Shown in pieces: positions 33,140 to 41,409 of a stretch of 64,000 nt of DNA. The notes under the pieces were generated by a model, which did not search any database, was not told where the DNA came from, and saw only the letters and a program-made list of their open reading frames with translations. Position numbers and translations under genes: made by a program. Positions within the stretch are counted from its first letter, which is position 1; each line of letters begins with the position of its first letter. The stretch spans positions 310,001-374,000 of the forward strand of contig NZ_LIPG01000007.1 of assembly GCF_001905505.1 (NCBI RefSeq). Direction: 5' to 3'. This DNA comes from Streptomyces sp. CB02058 (GTDB lineage Bacteria > Actinomycetota > Actinomycetes > Streptomycetales > Streptomycetaceae).

Positions 33140-33845
33140 GCGAGGCCGCCTTCAGCGGGTCCATGAGCTTGTAGCCGACCCCGAAGACGGTGAGCAGCCG
33201 GACCGGGCGGCGGGGCGCGGGCTCGATCTTCTTGCGGAGGTTCATGATGTGCACATCGACGGTACGACTGCTGATGTAGCGGTCGAAGCCGTGCAGTTCG
33301 GCGAGCAACTGATCGCGGGTGAAGACGCGTTCGGGTTCGGCGGCCATCGCCGCCAGGACCCGGAACTCCCCCGGAGTGCACTCGACCCGCACACCGTCGA
33401 CGGCCACCTCGTGACGCAGGGGATCGACGGCGAGCGTGCCGACCCGCAGCACGGGGCCCTCCTCGCGGCCCCCGTCCCGGCGGGTGCGCCGCAGCAGGGT
33501 GCGTACGCGCGCCATGAGTTCCCGCGGGCTGTAGGGCTTGGTCATGTAGTCGTCCGCGCCCAGGTCGAGCCCGAGCAACAGGTCGTCCTCGGTCGTGCGG
33601 GCGGTCAGCATGAGGACGGCGAGCTCCCTCGCCTCGGCGCGCAGGATGCGGACCACGTCCAACCCGTCCGCACGCGGCATCATCACGTCGAGGACGAGGA
33701 GATCCGGAGCCCCCTGCCGGGCCTGCTCCAGCGCGGAGAGGCCGTCCGACACCACGGTGACCGCGTGCCCCTCGCGTTCGAGATAGCGGCGTACAAGTTC
33801 GGCCTGTTTCGCGTCGTCTTCCGCGACTATGACGTTTGCGCACAC
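33123..33845 (-). CDS. OmpR-family response regulator
   Basis: A 240-residue regulator with receiver domain (phospho-acceptor D53 in L-L-V-L-D-V-M-M-P, acidic E9/D10/D11 pocket, Lys in T-K-P-Y-S at about 105) and a C-terminal winged helix (about 140-232; D-V-H-I-M-N-L-R-K-K-I recognition helix, V-F-G-V-G-Y-K wing). It is paired with the overlapping histidine kinase. The GTG at 33845 is chosen because the receiver fold begins at once; no clear ribosome-binding site precedes it, so a leaderless or alternative start is possible. Likely targets include the adjacent wall-protein and sortase genes, by inference. Confidence 0.92.
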   Translation of the reverse strand: MCANVIVAEDDAKQAELVRRYLEREGHAVTVVSDGLSALEQARQGAPDLLVLDVMMPRADGLDVVRILRAEARELAVLMLTARTTEDDLLLGLDLGADDYMTKPYSPRELMARVRTLLRRTRRDGGREEGPVLRVGTLAVDPLRHEVAVDGVRVECTPGEFRVLAAMAAEPERVFTRDQLLAELHGFDRYISSRTVDVHIMNLRKKIEPAPRRPVRLLTVFGVGYKLMDPLKAASRASAR

Positions 33846-33946
33846 ACGGATGATCGTAGAGGAGCCCGCACCACGGCCTTCCGTCGTCGCCCGGCGGCAC
33901 GGCGGGACGGCCGGCTCCCTTCCGGCCGCCCCGCCGGCGACGTCGC

Positions 33947-34396
33947 TCAGACGGTCCGGCGCCCGGGCGTCCCCGGCCCTCCTCCGGGCGTCCCCGGCCC
34001 TCCTCCGGGCGTCCCCGGCCCTTCCCCGGCCGCCCTGGCCATCTCCTCGCCGACGGCCAGGGCTTCCTCGGTGCGTCCCAGTGCGTGCAGTTCCTCCCTG
34101 CGCGCCTCCAGGATCTCCAGCAGCAGTGGCGCCCGCCCCGGTTCCGCCGTGTCCATCCGTTCCGCCGCCGCGGCGGCCTCGGACAGGACCGGCAGCCGGG
34201 TCGCCGGGTTCCTGGGCCCGGACGTCCCGAACTCCAGCAGCGCGCGGGCCAGTCGCGGCAGATACACCACCGGGCTCACCCCCGTGAGCACTCGATAGGC
34301 GTCGATCTCCTCGTGGACATTGATGGTGCCGGATCCGAGCAGCAGCGTACGAGCCCTCAGAACCCTGTCGTGATCGACGTTCTCGCAGTGATTCAT
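33947..34396 (-). CDS. Small helical protein of unknown function with Gly/Pro tail
   Basis: A 149-residue protein that I do not recognise. Residues 1-110 are predicted helical with TPR-like pairing (I-D-A-Y-R-V-L-T-G-V-S-P; L-P-R-L-A-R-A-L-L-E-F; L-L-L-E-I-L-E-A-R-R-E-E-L-H-A-L-G-R-T-E-E-A-L-A-V). The last 25 residues are three G-G-G-P-G-T-P units coded by a perfect 21-base tandem repeat. It lies 101 bases upstream of the response regulator on the same strand and may be part of its operon. The start with ATG at 34396 is favoured over a GTG at 34441, but neither has a strong ribosome-binding site. Confidence 0.65.
   Translation of the reverse strand: MNHCENVDHDRVLRARTLLLGSGTINVHEEIDAYRVLTGVSPVVYLPRLARALLEFGTSGPRNPATRLPVLSEAAAAAERMDTAEPGRAPLLLEILEARREELHALGRTEEALAVGEEMARAAGEGPGTPGGGPGTPGGGPGTPGRRTV
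33965..34027. repeat. 21-base coding tandem repeat (3 copies)
   Basis: GGGCGTCCCCGGCCCTCCTC(C) occurs at 33965 and 33986 exactly and at 34007 with changes at the end. It lies in frame at the 3' end of the helical-protein gene, so copy-number change would lengthen the Gly/Pro tail by seven residues without a frameshift. Confidence 0.9.
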
Positions 34397-34543
34397 GACG
34401 GCGATTCTGCGAGTGGTCCGGGGTCCCCAACAAGCCTTCACAGGCGTGCTGTTCGTCCTACGAAAATGCCCTCTGACCTGTCATGATGGGTGTGTCATCA
34501 CTCCTTCGGCCCCGACACCGCGACCGGGCGCCGGTGAGAACGT

Positions 34544-34581
34544 GACACGGGACCCGCCCCGGGAGGGGCGGGTCCCGTGTC
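34544..34581 (-). terminator. Strong hairpin terminator downstream of the thiosulfate transporter region
   Basis: ACACGGGACCCGCCCC pairs perfectly with GGGGCGGGTCCCGTGT around a GGGA loop (16 bp, extendable by a G-C pair). It lies 13 bases after the stop of a short open reading remnant at 34595 and about 180 bases after the transporter gene. Confidence 0.85.
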
Positions 34582-34594
34582 GTGCGGGAGCGGT

Positions 34595-34705
34595 TCAGCA
34601 CGTCACCGTCATGCCGGTCGGGGCGTCCGCGAAGAGGGACAGCCGCCGTTCCGTGGCCGAGGGTCCCGGGAAAGCCGACCGCCCGGCCCCGCGTGCTCTT
34701 CCGAG
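34595..34705 (-). pseudogene. Probable C-terminal remnant of an unidentified gene
   Basis: A start-less open stretch of 36 codons, closed by TGA at 34595, reads like a real protein end (E-R-R-L-S-L-F-A-D-A-P-T-G-M-T-V-T-C) and is followed at the usual distance by a strong terminator. A TGA at 34706 cuts it off upstream and no ATG/GTG opens it. I cannot name the parent family. It could equally be chance coding-like sequence. Confidence 0.3.
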
Positions 34706-34758
34706 TCACGGTGGGGTCCGGGCGGGCGGCGGGTTCCGGCGCGGGAGGCCGGACGGGT

Positions 34759-36051
34759 TCAGCAGACGCCGTCCCCGGGCTTCGGATTGCCGAGGCCGAA
34801 CAGCGGGCGGAGCTTGAGCCCCACCCACGTACCGGCCAGGGCGAACGCGCCCCAGAGCCAGCCGCTCAGGCTGCCCGAGGCGATGCCCGCCAGATAGGCG
34901 CCGATGTTGCAGCCGCCTGCGAGCCGGGCGCCGATGCCCATCAGTACGCCGCCGAGCACCGAGGCGACGGCCGTACGCCAGGGGATGCCGCGGTGCAGGG
35001 CCCACGTGCCGCCGAGAGCGGCGGCGACCGCCGCACCGATCATGATGCCGATGTCGGTGAGGCTGTTCTTGTCCGCCAGGACCGGGCCCGCCAGCATCTC
35101 GGCGTTGCCGGCCTGCTTCCACCAGGTCCAGTTCTCCGGCCGGCCGCCGAGCGCGCCGACCAGCTCGGAGCCCCAGAGACTGAAGGCGCTCGTGACGCCC
35201 CAGGCTCCGCCGGACACCAGCAGCACGCCCGCGCCGAGCACGGCCAGGGCCAGGGCACCGGCCGCCAGCGGCCAGGAGCCGCGGAGGGCGCGGACGGCCG
35301 GGGTCCGCGCCGAGGGGACGGCTCCGATGGGCGGCGGGTTGCGGCGCGCCTGGACGCGCCGGGTGACCACGACCATCAGGACCAGCACGGCGATCGTCAC
35401 GGCCCATGAGCCGAACCAGCCGATGTGGTCGGAGAGGACGACGGGCTCCCAGGCGGGAAGGTCCTTCCAGAGGTCGAACTGCCATGCGGCGAGCGTGGCA
35501 CCCGCGATGAACCCACCGAGCGTCAGAAGCACGGAGGTCTGCCCGGAGCCGACGGCGAAGAGGGTGCCGGAGGCGCAGGCGCCACCGAGCTGCATGCCGA
35601 TGGCGAAGAGCACGGAGCCGATGATCAGGCCCGCCCCGAGCGGTCCGGCGGAGGGGGCGGGCTGGGAGCCGAACAGTCCGGTCCCCGTGCCGATGACGAG
35701 CGCGAACAGCGTGGCCGTGGTGCCGAGCAGCAGGGCGTGCGCCCTGAGCCCGGAGCCGTTGCCGACGGCCACGAGCTGCCGCCAGGCGGAGGTGAAGCCG
35801 AACCGGGAGTGGAAGAGGGCGACGCCCAGTCCGAGCCCGATCAGAAGCAGCACACCCGGCTTGGCGCCGTGCGTGGCCCACACGTAGGCGGTCAGGGCCA
35901 CAGCGAGGAGCCCGGAAACGACGAGCGGGGTCCTGCGCACGGGCGGCAGGGGTGGTGCTTCCGGCCTCGGAGCGGAGGTGGGAGAGGGGATGAACAGCGC
36001 GGGCAGCGCGCGCGGCGGCGCGGCCGGCCCGGCGGGGGGCGCGGTGGTCAA
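34759..36051 (-). CDS. YeeE/YedE family thiosulfate (sulfur) transporter
   Basis: A 430-residue membrane protein with about nine helices and two copies of the Cys-bearing signature of the YeeE/TsuA family: G-G-A-C-A-S-G-T-L-F (about residues 172-181) and A-G-G-C-N-I-G-A-Y (about 375-383). These cysteines pass thiosulfate or a related sulfur species across the membrane. The first 50 residues are Pro/Ala-rich and cytosolic. The start is set at a TTG (36051) with CCGGAG seven bases upstream; no ATG or GTG lies in a better place before 36180. A Cys-containing short reading frame and a hairpin precede it, pointing to cysteine-dependent control. No rhodanese or TusA gene is adjacent. Confidence 0.85.
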   Translation of the reverse strand: MTTAPPAGPAAPPRALPALFIPSPTSAPRPEAPPLPPVRRTPLVVSGLLAVALTAYVWATHGAKPGVLLLIGLGLGVALFHSRFGFTSAWRQLVAVGNGSGLRAHALLLGTTATLFALVIGTGTGLFGSQPAPSAGPLGAGLIIGSVLFAIGMQLGGACASGTLFAVGSGQTSVLLTLGGFIAGATLAAWQFDLWKDLPAWEPVVLSDHIGWFGSWAVTIAVLVLMVVVTRRVQARRNPPPIGAVPSARTPAVRALRGSWPLAAGALALAVLGAGVLLVSGGAWGVTSAFSLWGSELVGALGGRPENWTWWKQAGNAEMLAGPVLADKNSLTDIGIMIGAAVAAALGGTWALHRGIPWRTAVASVLGGVLMGIGARLAGGCNIGAYLAGIASGSLSGWLWGAFALAGTWVGLKLRPLFGLGNPKPGDGVC

Positions 36052-36093
36052 AGGGGTCTCCGGAGTGACACGAGAGGACGGCGGCACTGGCTT

Positions 36094-36117
36094 CCGGCGC
36101 GCGGGACGCGCTGCCGG
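36094..36117 (-). promoter_or_regulatory. Hairpin between leader peptide and transporter gene
   Basis: CCGGCGCGCG and CGCGCTGCCGG pair over 10 bp with one bulged base around a GGA loop. It begins eight bases after the leader-peptide stop and ends 42 bases before the transporter start, the expected place for an attenuator or for a structure that hides the ribosome-binding site. Confidence 0.55.
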
Positions 36118-36124
36118 CGCGGGG

Positions 36125-36208
36125 TCAGCGGCGACAGAGCCCGTCGTCCACGCACCACTCCGAGTGCGCGAACAGCGCATGGCACAACGACAGAACCGAT
36201 ACAGACAT
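36125..36208 (-). CDS. Short Cys-containing leader peptide (27 residues)
   Basis: A 27-codon reading frame from ATG at 36208 to TGA at 36125 with Cys at residues 9, 19 and 25 and an R-R end. A TATATT -10 box (36221-36216 on this strand) ends seven bases before the ATG, so transcription would start at the ATG and the message would be leaderless. Cysteine-rich leaderless peptides that sense cysteine by ribosome stalling are known upstream of sulfur genes in actinobacteria (described in mycobacteria). Three spread cysteines are fewer than in those polycysteine examples, so the role is inferred from position ahead of the sulfur transporter. Confidence 0.6.
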   Translation of the reverse strand: MSVSVLSLCHALFAHSEWCVDDGLCRR

Positions 36209-36215
36209 GCGTACG

Positions 36216-36244
36216 AATATACGGACGGGGTGGCTCCACTTGCC
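36216..36244 (-). promoter_or_regulatory. Promoter for leader peptide/transporter transcript
   Basis: TATATT (read 36221 to 36216) is a good -10 hexamer in otherwise GC-rich sequence. The -35 position (about 36239-36244) reads GGCAAG, a poor match, so an activator or another sigma factor may be needed. Confidence 0.5.
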
Positions 36245-36640
36245 GGATCGTCTCGCCATGCGGATGGGCCCCGAGACGGAGGCGCTGGGGCCAGGGGCAC
36301 CCTCACCGTGGGGGCGGCACCCGCAGCGGACGTCCCCCTGCGGGAGCGGCGGGCGTCCCGCGCCGCAGGAGGAACGCCCGGAGCTGATGGTCCCGCACCG
36401 TGACGACCGGGCGGCGTACAGGCCGCCATGAACCGCGTACGGGCCGTCATGGACCGTGCTCCAGGCCGAAAAGCGGCGTTTGACCGGCACAGGAGCACTT
36501 CGGCCGCGAACCGTACGGCCGGACGGGGCACTCACCCGATGGTGACTTCCTCCGCACCCGCGCCCCGCGCGACGCGATCCTGACCGGGACGGCGCCGGTC
36601 CGGCGCCGTCCTGGATGCGTGACGGGTGCGGGGAGACGGC
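36245..36640. other. Intergenic region without a recognisable gene
   Basis: Between the divergent transporter and prenyl-synthase transcripts I see no convincing coding frame on either strand. GGGAG at 36631-36635 is the ribosome-binding site of the next gene. Confidence 0.6.
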
Positions 36641-36919
36641 ATGACGCATGGTGCGGGACAGCGCGGAGGGCCTGACCGGCAGGCGGTGCTGCTGGTGGCC
36701 GGACTGGCGGATCTGGCGGTGAGCACCGCGGGGTCGGCCCTGGGGGCCGTACGGGGACTGCTCCGCCGCTCGGACGCCGCCGAGCTGGCGGCCGAGGCCG
36801 AGAGCGACCTGATGGCGCGTGGGCGGCTCGTGCTGGACCGGTACGCCGCCGCTCCCCCTGCGCATCTGGAGATCCTCGCCCGCGAGTCCATGGCTCGGCG
36901 GGCAGCCGATGGCCTCTGA
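36641..36919 (+). CDS. Small helical protein coupled to polyprenyl synthase
   Basis: A 92-residue protein I cannot name. It is predicted mostly helical, with an amphipathic Ala/Leu-rich helix (L-A-D-L-A-V-S-T-A-G-S-A-L-G-A-V-R-G-L-L, about residues 21-40) and a charged second half (A-E-L-A-A-E-A-E-S-D-L-M-A-R-G). GGGAG sits five bases before the ATG, and its stop overlaps the polyprenyl synthase gene by 11 bases, so it is translated and coupled. It may be a membrane-tethering or regulatory partner of the synthase; that is inference only. Confidence 0.7.
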   Translation: MTHGAGQRGGPDRQAVLLVAGLADLAVSTAGSALGAVRGLLRRSDAAELAAEAESDLMARGRLVLDRYAAAPPAHLEILARESMARRAADGL

Positions 36920-37964
36920 ACTCTGGGAGCCGGCCGCGTTCAAGGCCCGCGTCGACGACGTACTGCGCCGGTTCGTCGCCGAGGAGGCCGAGAGGCTGAC
37001 GGAGATCGACCCGGCGCTGGACCCGGTGGCCGGGCAGCTGGTGGCGGCGGTCGCGGACGGCAAACGGCTGCGGGCGGCGTTCTGTTACTGGGGCTGGCGA
37101 GCGGCCGGGCAGCCGGACAACGACTCGCTGGTGCGGGCAGCGGCGTCGATGGAGCTGGTGCACGCCGCCGCGGTGGTCCACGACGACCTCATCGACGACA
37201 GCCCGCTCCGGCACGGCAGGCCCACCGCGCACATGGCTCTGCGCGGTGCCCTGCACCGTCGCCCCCGTGCCGCTGCCGCCGCCGGATCACTGGCGATGCT
37301 GGTCGGTGATCTGCTGATGAGTCTGGCCGGACAGCTGTTCGCCACCAGCGGCCTGCCCGCGGCTTATCTCGCCCGGGCCCGCCCCCTGTGGTCGGTGCTG
37401 GCACGGGAGCTCATCGCGGGCGAGTGCCTGGAGATCCTGCGCACCGGCACGACGCCTGACACGGCGCAATCGCTGAAGGTGATCCGGTACAAGACCGCCA
37501 AGTACACCGTGGAGCAGCCTCTGTTGATCGGTGGCGCGCTGGCCGGGGCCGGGGAGCGGCTGCGCGAGGGCTACTCGGCGTACGGGCTTCCGCTGGGCGA
37601 GGCGTTCCAGTTGCGGGACGACCTGCTCGGCCTGTTCGGAAGCCCCGGAGACACCGGCAAGGCCAATGCCGACGATCTGCGCGGCAACCGGCCGACGGCG
37701 CTGCTGGCCGAGACCTGGCGTGCCGCCGACAAGGACGAGCGACGGCAGTTGCGCACGCTTCTGGGCAGGCGTGACCCGGACGAGGAGGGTCTGCGCGCGG
37801 TCCGTGAGGTGATGCGCCGGCTGCGGGCGCTCGAACGCGTCGAGGACATGATCACCGTACGGGTCGAGGAGTCCCTCGGCGCTCTGCACCAGCTGGATGT
37901 GTCGGCGCCCGCCGCCGAGGCCCTGACCGCGCTGGCGCATTCGGTGACGGTCCGCATGTTCTGA
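36909..37964 (+). CDS. Polyprenyl (probably geranylgeranyl) diphosphate synthase
   Basis: A 351-residue trans-prenyltransferase of the IspA/CrtE family. The first Asp-rich motif is D-D-L-I-D-D (about residues 91-96) and the second L-R-D-D-L-L-G (about 236-242); the K-R-L-R stretch for IPP binding is near residue 57. The first motif is D-D-x2-D-D, so chain length is not fixed by sight, but C20 is plausible. It starts inside the end of the small helical gene and is followed by an Lcp/MpaB-type oxygenase. As the two carotenoid operons lack crtE, this gene, 12 kb away, may supply their geranylgeranyl diphosphate. Confidence 0.9.
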   Translation: MASELWEPAAFKARVDDVLRRFVAEEAERLTEIDPALDPVAGQLVAAVADGKRLRAAFCYWGWRAAGQPDNDSLVRAAASMELVHAAAVVHDDLIDDSPLRHGRPTAHMALRGALHRRPRAAAAAGSLAMLVGDLLMSLAGQLFATSGLPAAYLARARPLWSVLARELIAGECLEILRTGTTPDTAQSLKVIRYKTAKYTVEQPLLIGGALAGAGERLREGYSAYGLPLGEAFQLRDDLLGLFGSPGDTGKANADDLRGNRPTALLAETWRAADKDERRQLRTLLGRRDPDEEGLRAVREVMRRLRALERVEDMITVRVEESLGALHQLDVSAPAAEALTALAHSVTVRMF

Positions 37965-38084
37965 TCCGCGCGCCGTGCGCCTGCCCCTCTCCCGGTCCCC
38001 GGTGCCGCAGCCTCTCCCACCGGATTCGCCGGCCGCGCCACCCTCTTTCGAAGACGACCCTCACCCTTCCCGAGGAGCCCTGCC

Positions 38085-39263
38085 ATGGCCGCCTTTACCG
38101 AGGCATCGCTGAACGCCTTGCGCCACACCGGTGACGAACTGGCGGACGCCACCGTCGCCACACTCTTCGAGCGCGGGGAGGTGGGGAAGTTCAACACCCT
38201 GATGCGCTACGTCTCCACGGCCGGCGCTCCCCTGCCGGACGGACTGCCCGATGTCGCCCGGGAGTATCTGGAGGCCACCGCCGCGCCCCCGGCCTGGGTG
38301 GACTGGGGCGAGATGGAGCGGGCCAGGCTCTTCTTCATCGACAACAACGTGCACATCGCCACCGCCCTGTCCTTCGCCTCCATGCCCGCCTGCTATCTCG
38401 TGCCCCATGTGGCGAAGCTGCTCTCGGCCTCCCACGGACTCGCGTATCCCTCCAAACGGATGGCGGAGACCGGCCAGTTCACGGTCCATCTGATGCAGCC
38501 GGACGCCTTCGAGGCGGGCAGCCGCTTCATCCCCGCCGCCCAGAAGGTCCGGCTCCTCCACGCCTCCATCCGCCACCATCTGAAGCGCGAGGACCGCTGG
38601 GACACCGAGGCACTGGGTACGCCGATCTGCCAGGAGGACATGATCGGCGGGCAGATGTTCTTCTCGATGCTCGTGCTGGACAGCCTGCACCGCCTCGGCA
38701 TCCACATGTCGGAGGAGGGCGCCGACGCGTACTTCTACGCCTGGCGGGTGGTCGGCGCGATGCTCGGTGTCGATCAGGAAGCGGTGCCCAGGTCGCTCGA
38801 CGAGGCACGGCAGTTCCTCGACCTCTACATGCTCCGGCACATGGGGCCCTCGGCGGAGGGCGTCCATCTGACCCGGCAGCTCATCGACCTCTACGAGGAG
38901 GTCGTCCCCGGCACCCTCTTCGACCCCGTCGTCTCCGCGCTGATCCGCCACCTCGTCGGAGACACCTGCGCCGACTGGCTCCAGGTGCCCCGCACCAGCT
39001 GGGACACCCTGGTGAAGGCCGTGCCGCACCTGCTCGGCGTGATGGAGACCATCGAGGACCGATCACCCCTCGCCGCCTGGGCGTTGGACCGCGTCGGCCA
39101 TCTGACCACCCTCCTGGAGCTGTCCTCCCTCACCCGTGGACGCGTCATGCACTACGCCGTCCCCGAGCGGCTCAGGAAGGAGTACGACATCTCCGGCACG
39201 GTGCCTCGGACCCGTCGGTGGGTTCCCCCCTCCGCCACGGTCGCCGGACGCCACACGGACTGA
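38085..39263 (+). CDS. Oxygenase of the MpaB/Lcp (DUF2236) family
   Basis: A 392-residue alpha-helical protein related to latex-clearing protein and MpaB, which use heme b to cleave isoprenoid double bonds. It contains the family's helical core with R-Y-V-S-T near residue 45, conserved K/R-H segments (R-H-H-L-K-R-E-D-R-W-D, about 163-173; I-C-Q-E-D-M, about 183-188) and a long C-terminal helix bundle. Lcp uses His as heme ligand and a K-T-R-type motif; His candidates are present but the exact ligand cannot be fixed by eye. No signal peptide is seen, unlike secreted Lcp. GAGGAG precedes the ATG. Placement after a polyprenyl synthase suggests that it cleaves or oxidises a prenyl chain made in the cell. 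Confidence 0.82.
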   Translation: MAAFTEASLNALRHTGDELADATVATLFERGEVGKFNTLMRYVSTAGAPLPDGLPDVAREYLEATAAPPAWVDWGEMERARLFFIDNNVHIATALSFASMPACYLVPHVAKLLSASHGLAYPSKRMAETGQFTVHLMQPDAFEAGSRFIPAAQKVRLLHASIRHHLKREDRWDTEALGTPICQEDMIGGQMFFSMLVLDSLHRLGIHMSEEGADAYFYAWRVVGAMLGVDQEAVPRSLDEARQFLDLYMLRHMGPSAEGVHLTRQLIDLYEEVVPGTLFDPVVSALIRHLVGDTCADWLQVPRTSWDTLVKAVPHLLGVMETIEDRSPLAAWALDRVGHLTTLLELSSLTRGRVMHYAVPERLRKEYDISGTVPRTRRWVPPSATVAGRHTD

Positions 39264-39337
39264 GGTGGCGCGGGCCGGATGCGGCGCGACCGGCCAGGGT
39301 ATGGCTCCCCCGTCGGTGTGGGACGGGGGAGCAAATC

Positions 39338-40966
39338 ATGATGCGGTGGGGTACGGCGGAGACGATACGTCCGGGCCTGCGAGTGGGACGGTTCACGGTG
39401 CTGGCCGAGCTGGCGAGCGGCGGGATGGGCCGGGTGTATCTGGCCCGGTCGCCCGCGGGCCGCACGGTCGCGCTGAAGACGCTGATCACGGACAGCGCGG
39501 ACGACCGGAGACGGTTCGCGCGCGAGGTCGAATGCGCGCAGCGGGTGCGCGGGGTGTACACGGCGAGTGTCGTCGACGCCGACCCCGACGCCCCGGTGCC
39601 GTGGATGGCGCAGGAGTACGTGCCCGCACCGTCGCTGAAGGACCTGGTGGAGAGCTGCGGCGTACTGCGCTCGGACGCACTGCACTGGGTGGCTGCCGGA
39701 ATGGCGGAGGCGCTGGCCTCGCTGCACACCGCGGGGCTCGTGCACCGCGACATCAAGCCCTCCAACGTGCTGCTGCCGGTCGAGGGGCCGCGTGTGATCG
39801 ACTTCGGGATCTCGCAGGCACACGACCTCACCCGGACCCAGACGGCTCTGGGCACCGTGGCGTTCGCCTCTCCGGAGCAGGCCCGGGGCGAGCCGACGAC
39901 CGAGGCGTCGGACGTGTTCTCCCTCGGGGCGACCCTCTTCTACCTGGCGACGGGCCGCCCTCCCTACGCGGACATCGGGGAGCTGTCCGCGATGGAGTTG
40001 CTGATGCGGGCGGCCACCGGCGGGACCGATGTCGAGGGGCTCGCCCCGGAGCCGGCCGCCCTGGTGCTCCCCTGCCTGGCACTCGATCCGCAGGCCCGGC
40101 CGACACCCGCCGAGCTGGTCTCCTACTGCGCCGACCATCTCGGCGCAGGTCCGGCGGGCCGCTCGGGCGGGAGGGTGCTGGACGCCGTGTGGACCGAGTC
40201 CATCGAGCGTCACCGCGCCGAACGCACCGACGCCCTGCGCGCCGCGATCAGCCACATCGACGATGGCCCGGCCTCGCCCGGCGCCACCGGAGCCGGGCCG
40301 CGGGAACGGACGAGACCCGTGGCCCGGCCGGACGCCACGACGCGCTTCACCGGCCTCCTGGGGGGCGGCGCTCCCTGGTGGAACCGTCGGATGGGCCTGC
40401 TCGGGGGCGCCTTGGCCGTGGCAGCCGCGCTGACCGGGCTGCTGGTGCTCCGGCCCTGGGAGGGCTCGGGGGCTGCCGGGGCGGGCTCCCCCGACCTGCC
40501 GGTGCGCATTCTCGAAGTGGAGAGCGAACAGCTCGGGGTCTGCCCCGACGGCAAGGCGTCGTCCGCGGTCGATGCCGTCGCCACACCGCAGCCCGCGGTG
40601 CCTTCGGGCCGGGGCTTCACCTCCGACGACCGCAATCTGTGCGTGGTCGTCTCCACCGCGCCCGGAATGACGGTGAACAGGTTCAGGAACGTCACGGCCT
40701 TCGAGGACGTGGAGGAAGGCGGTCAGGGCGGCTGGTCGGTGCGGGTCGCCTTCGAGGAGAAGGACGCGAAGGCGTTCGCCGAACTGACGGGCAAGGTGGC
40801 GGGCCGCACCCGTCCCACCGACGCACTGGCGGTCGTCCAGGGCGACGACCGGCTGCTGGTGAGAGTCGGGGTCGCCGAACCCATCACCGGCGGCGAGGCG
40901 GTGATCGCCACACGGCTCAGGAAGAACCAGGCGGCCTTCCTCGCCAGCGCACTGGGGGCCCGGTGA
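39338..40966 (+). CDS. Transmembrane Ser/Thr protein kinase
   Basis: A 542-residue Hanks-type kinase. The kinase domain spans about 19-270: Gly-rich loop A-S-G-G-M-G-R-V, catalytic K47, H-R-D-I-K-P-S-N (136-143) with D138, and D-F-G (155-157). A linker leads to one membrane helix (about 350-370, L-G-G-A-L-A-V-A-A-A-L-T-G-L-L-V-L) and a roughly 170-residue extracytoplasmic domain with two Cys (V-C-P-D-G, N-L-C-V). There are no PASTA repeats. GGGGGAG lies six bases before the ATG at 39338. The ligand and targets are unknown. Confidence 0.92.
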   Translation: MMRWGTAETIRPGLRVGRFTVLAELASGGMGRVYLARSPAGRTVALKTLITDSADDRRRFAREVECAQRVRGVYTASVVDADPDAPVPWMAQEYVPAPSLKDLVESCGVLRSDALHWVAAGMAEALASLHTAGLVHRDIKPSNVLLPVEGPRVIDFGISQAHDLTRTQTALGTVAFASPEQARGEPTTEASDVFSLGATLFYLATGRPPYADIGELSAMELLMRAATGGTDVEGLAPEPAALVLPCLALDPQARPTPAELVSYCADHLGAGPAGRSGGRVLDAVWTESIERHRAERTDALRAAISHIDDGPASPGATGAGPRERTRPVARPDATTRFTGLLGGGAPWWNRRMGLLGGALAVAAALTGLLVLRPWEGSGAAGAGSPDLPVRILEVESEQLGVCPDGKASSAVDAVATPQPAVPSGRGFTSDDRNLCVVVSTAPGMTVNRFRNVTAFEDVEEGGQGGWSVRVAFEEKDAKAFAELTGKVAGRTRPTDALAVVQGDDRLLVRVGVAEPITGGEAVIATRLRKNQAAFLASALGAR

Positions 40967-40987
40967 CCGGAGGCGCGGGGGCCAGGC

Positions 40988-41227
40988 GTGCGGGGCACGC
41001 GCGCGGGGCCACAGCGCGAACAGTGGCGCGGGCAGGGCATCGCGCGGCATCCGCACGAGACGCTGCTCAAGACCACGAAGGCCGAGCAGGTGCTGCTGAA
41101 CGTCCACCCCGGCGGTGAGGCAGCGCCGGCCGCCCACCGGGCACGGGGATACCGCAGGATCGGCGAGGCGCGGCCTTGGGGAACAGGCTCTGCCCTCCAT
41201 GACGTGATGCTGCTCGGCCTGCGCTGA
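40988..41227 (+). pseudogene. Truncated GNAT acetyltransferase
   Basis: The 79-codon frame reads as the C-terminal half of a GNAT acetyltransferase: the acetyl-CoA loop W-R-G-Q-G-I-A-R (about residues 13-20), L-L-N-V-H-P, then A-R-G-Y-R-R-I-G-E-A-R-P-W and D-V-M-L-L-G-L-R at the end. The N-terminal half of the domain is absent, and upstream sequence belongs to the kinase gene. H-P-H in place of the usual R-L-H also points to decay. It is unlikely to be functional. Confidence 0.6.
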
Positions 41228-41409
41228 AGCAGCTTTTCGGTGGCAGCCGTTCTTGATCCGGGTCTGCCGTGGGTGTTGTCCGCGTAGTCATGGCGCGGAT
41301 TCCCGGGCGAGTCCGGGGCCGGGGTTGCGGTTGCCGCTGCGGCAGCTTCTACCGTCCTGAGCAGGGCCGGAGAAGCCGGCCCGGTGGCACGATCGTGAGG
41401 GAGACAGCG

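Noticed and set aside
36641..39263. Encapsulin system, because some prenyl synthases are encapsulin cargo
   Set aside because: No encapsulin shell gene is adjacent or anywhere in the window.
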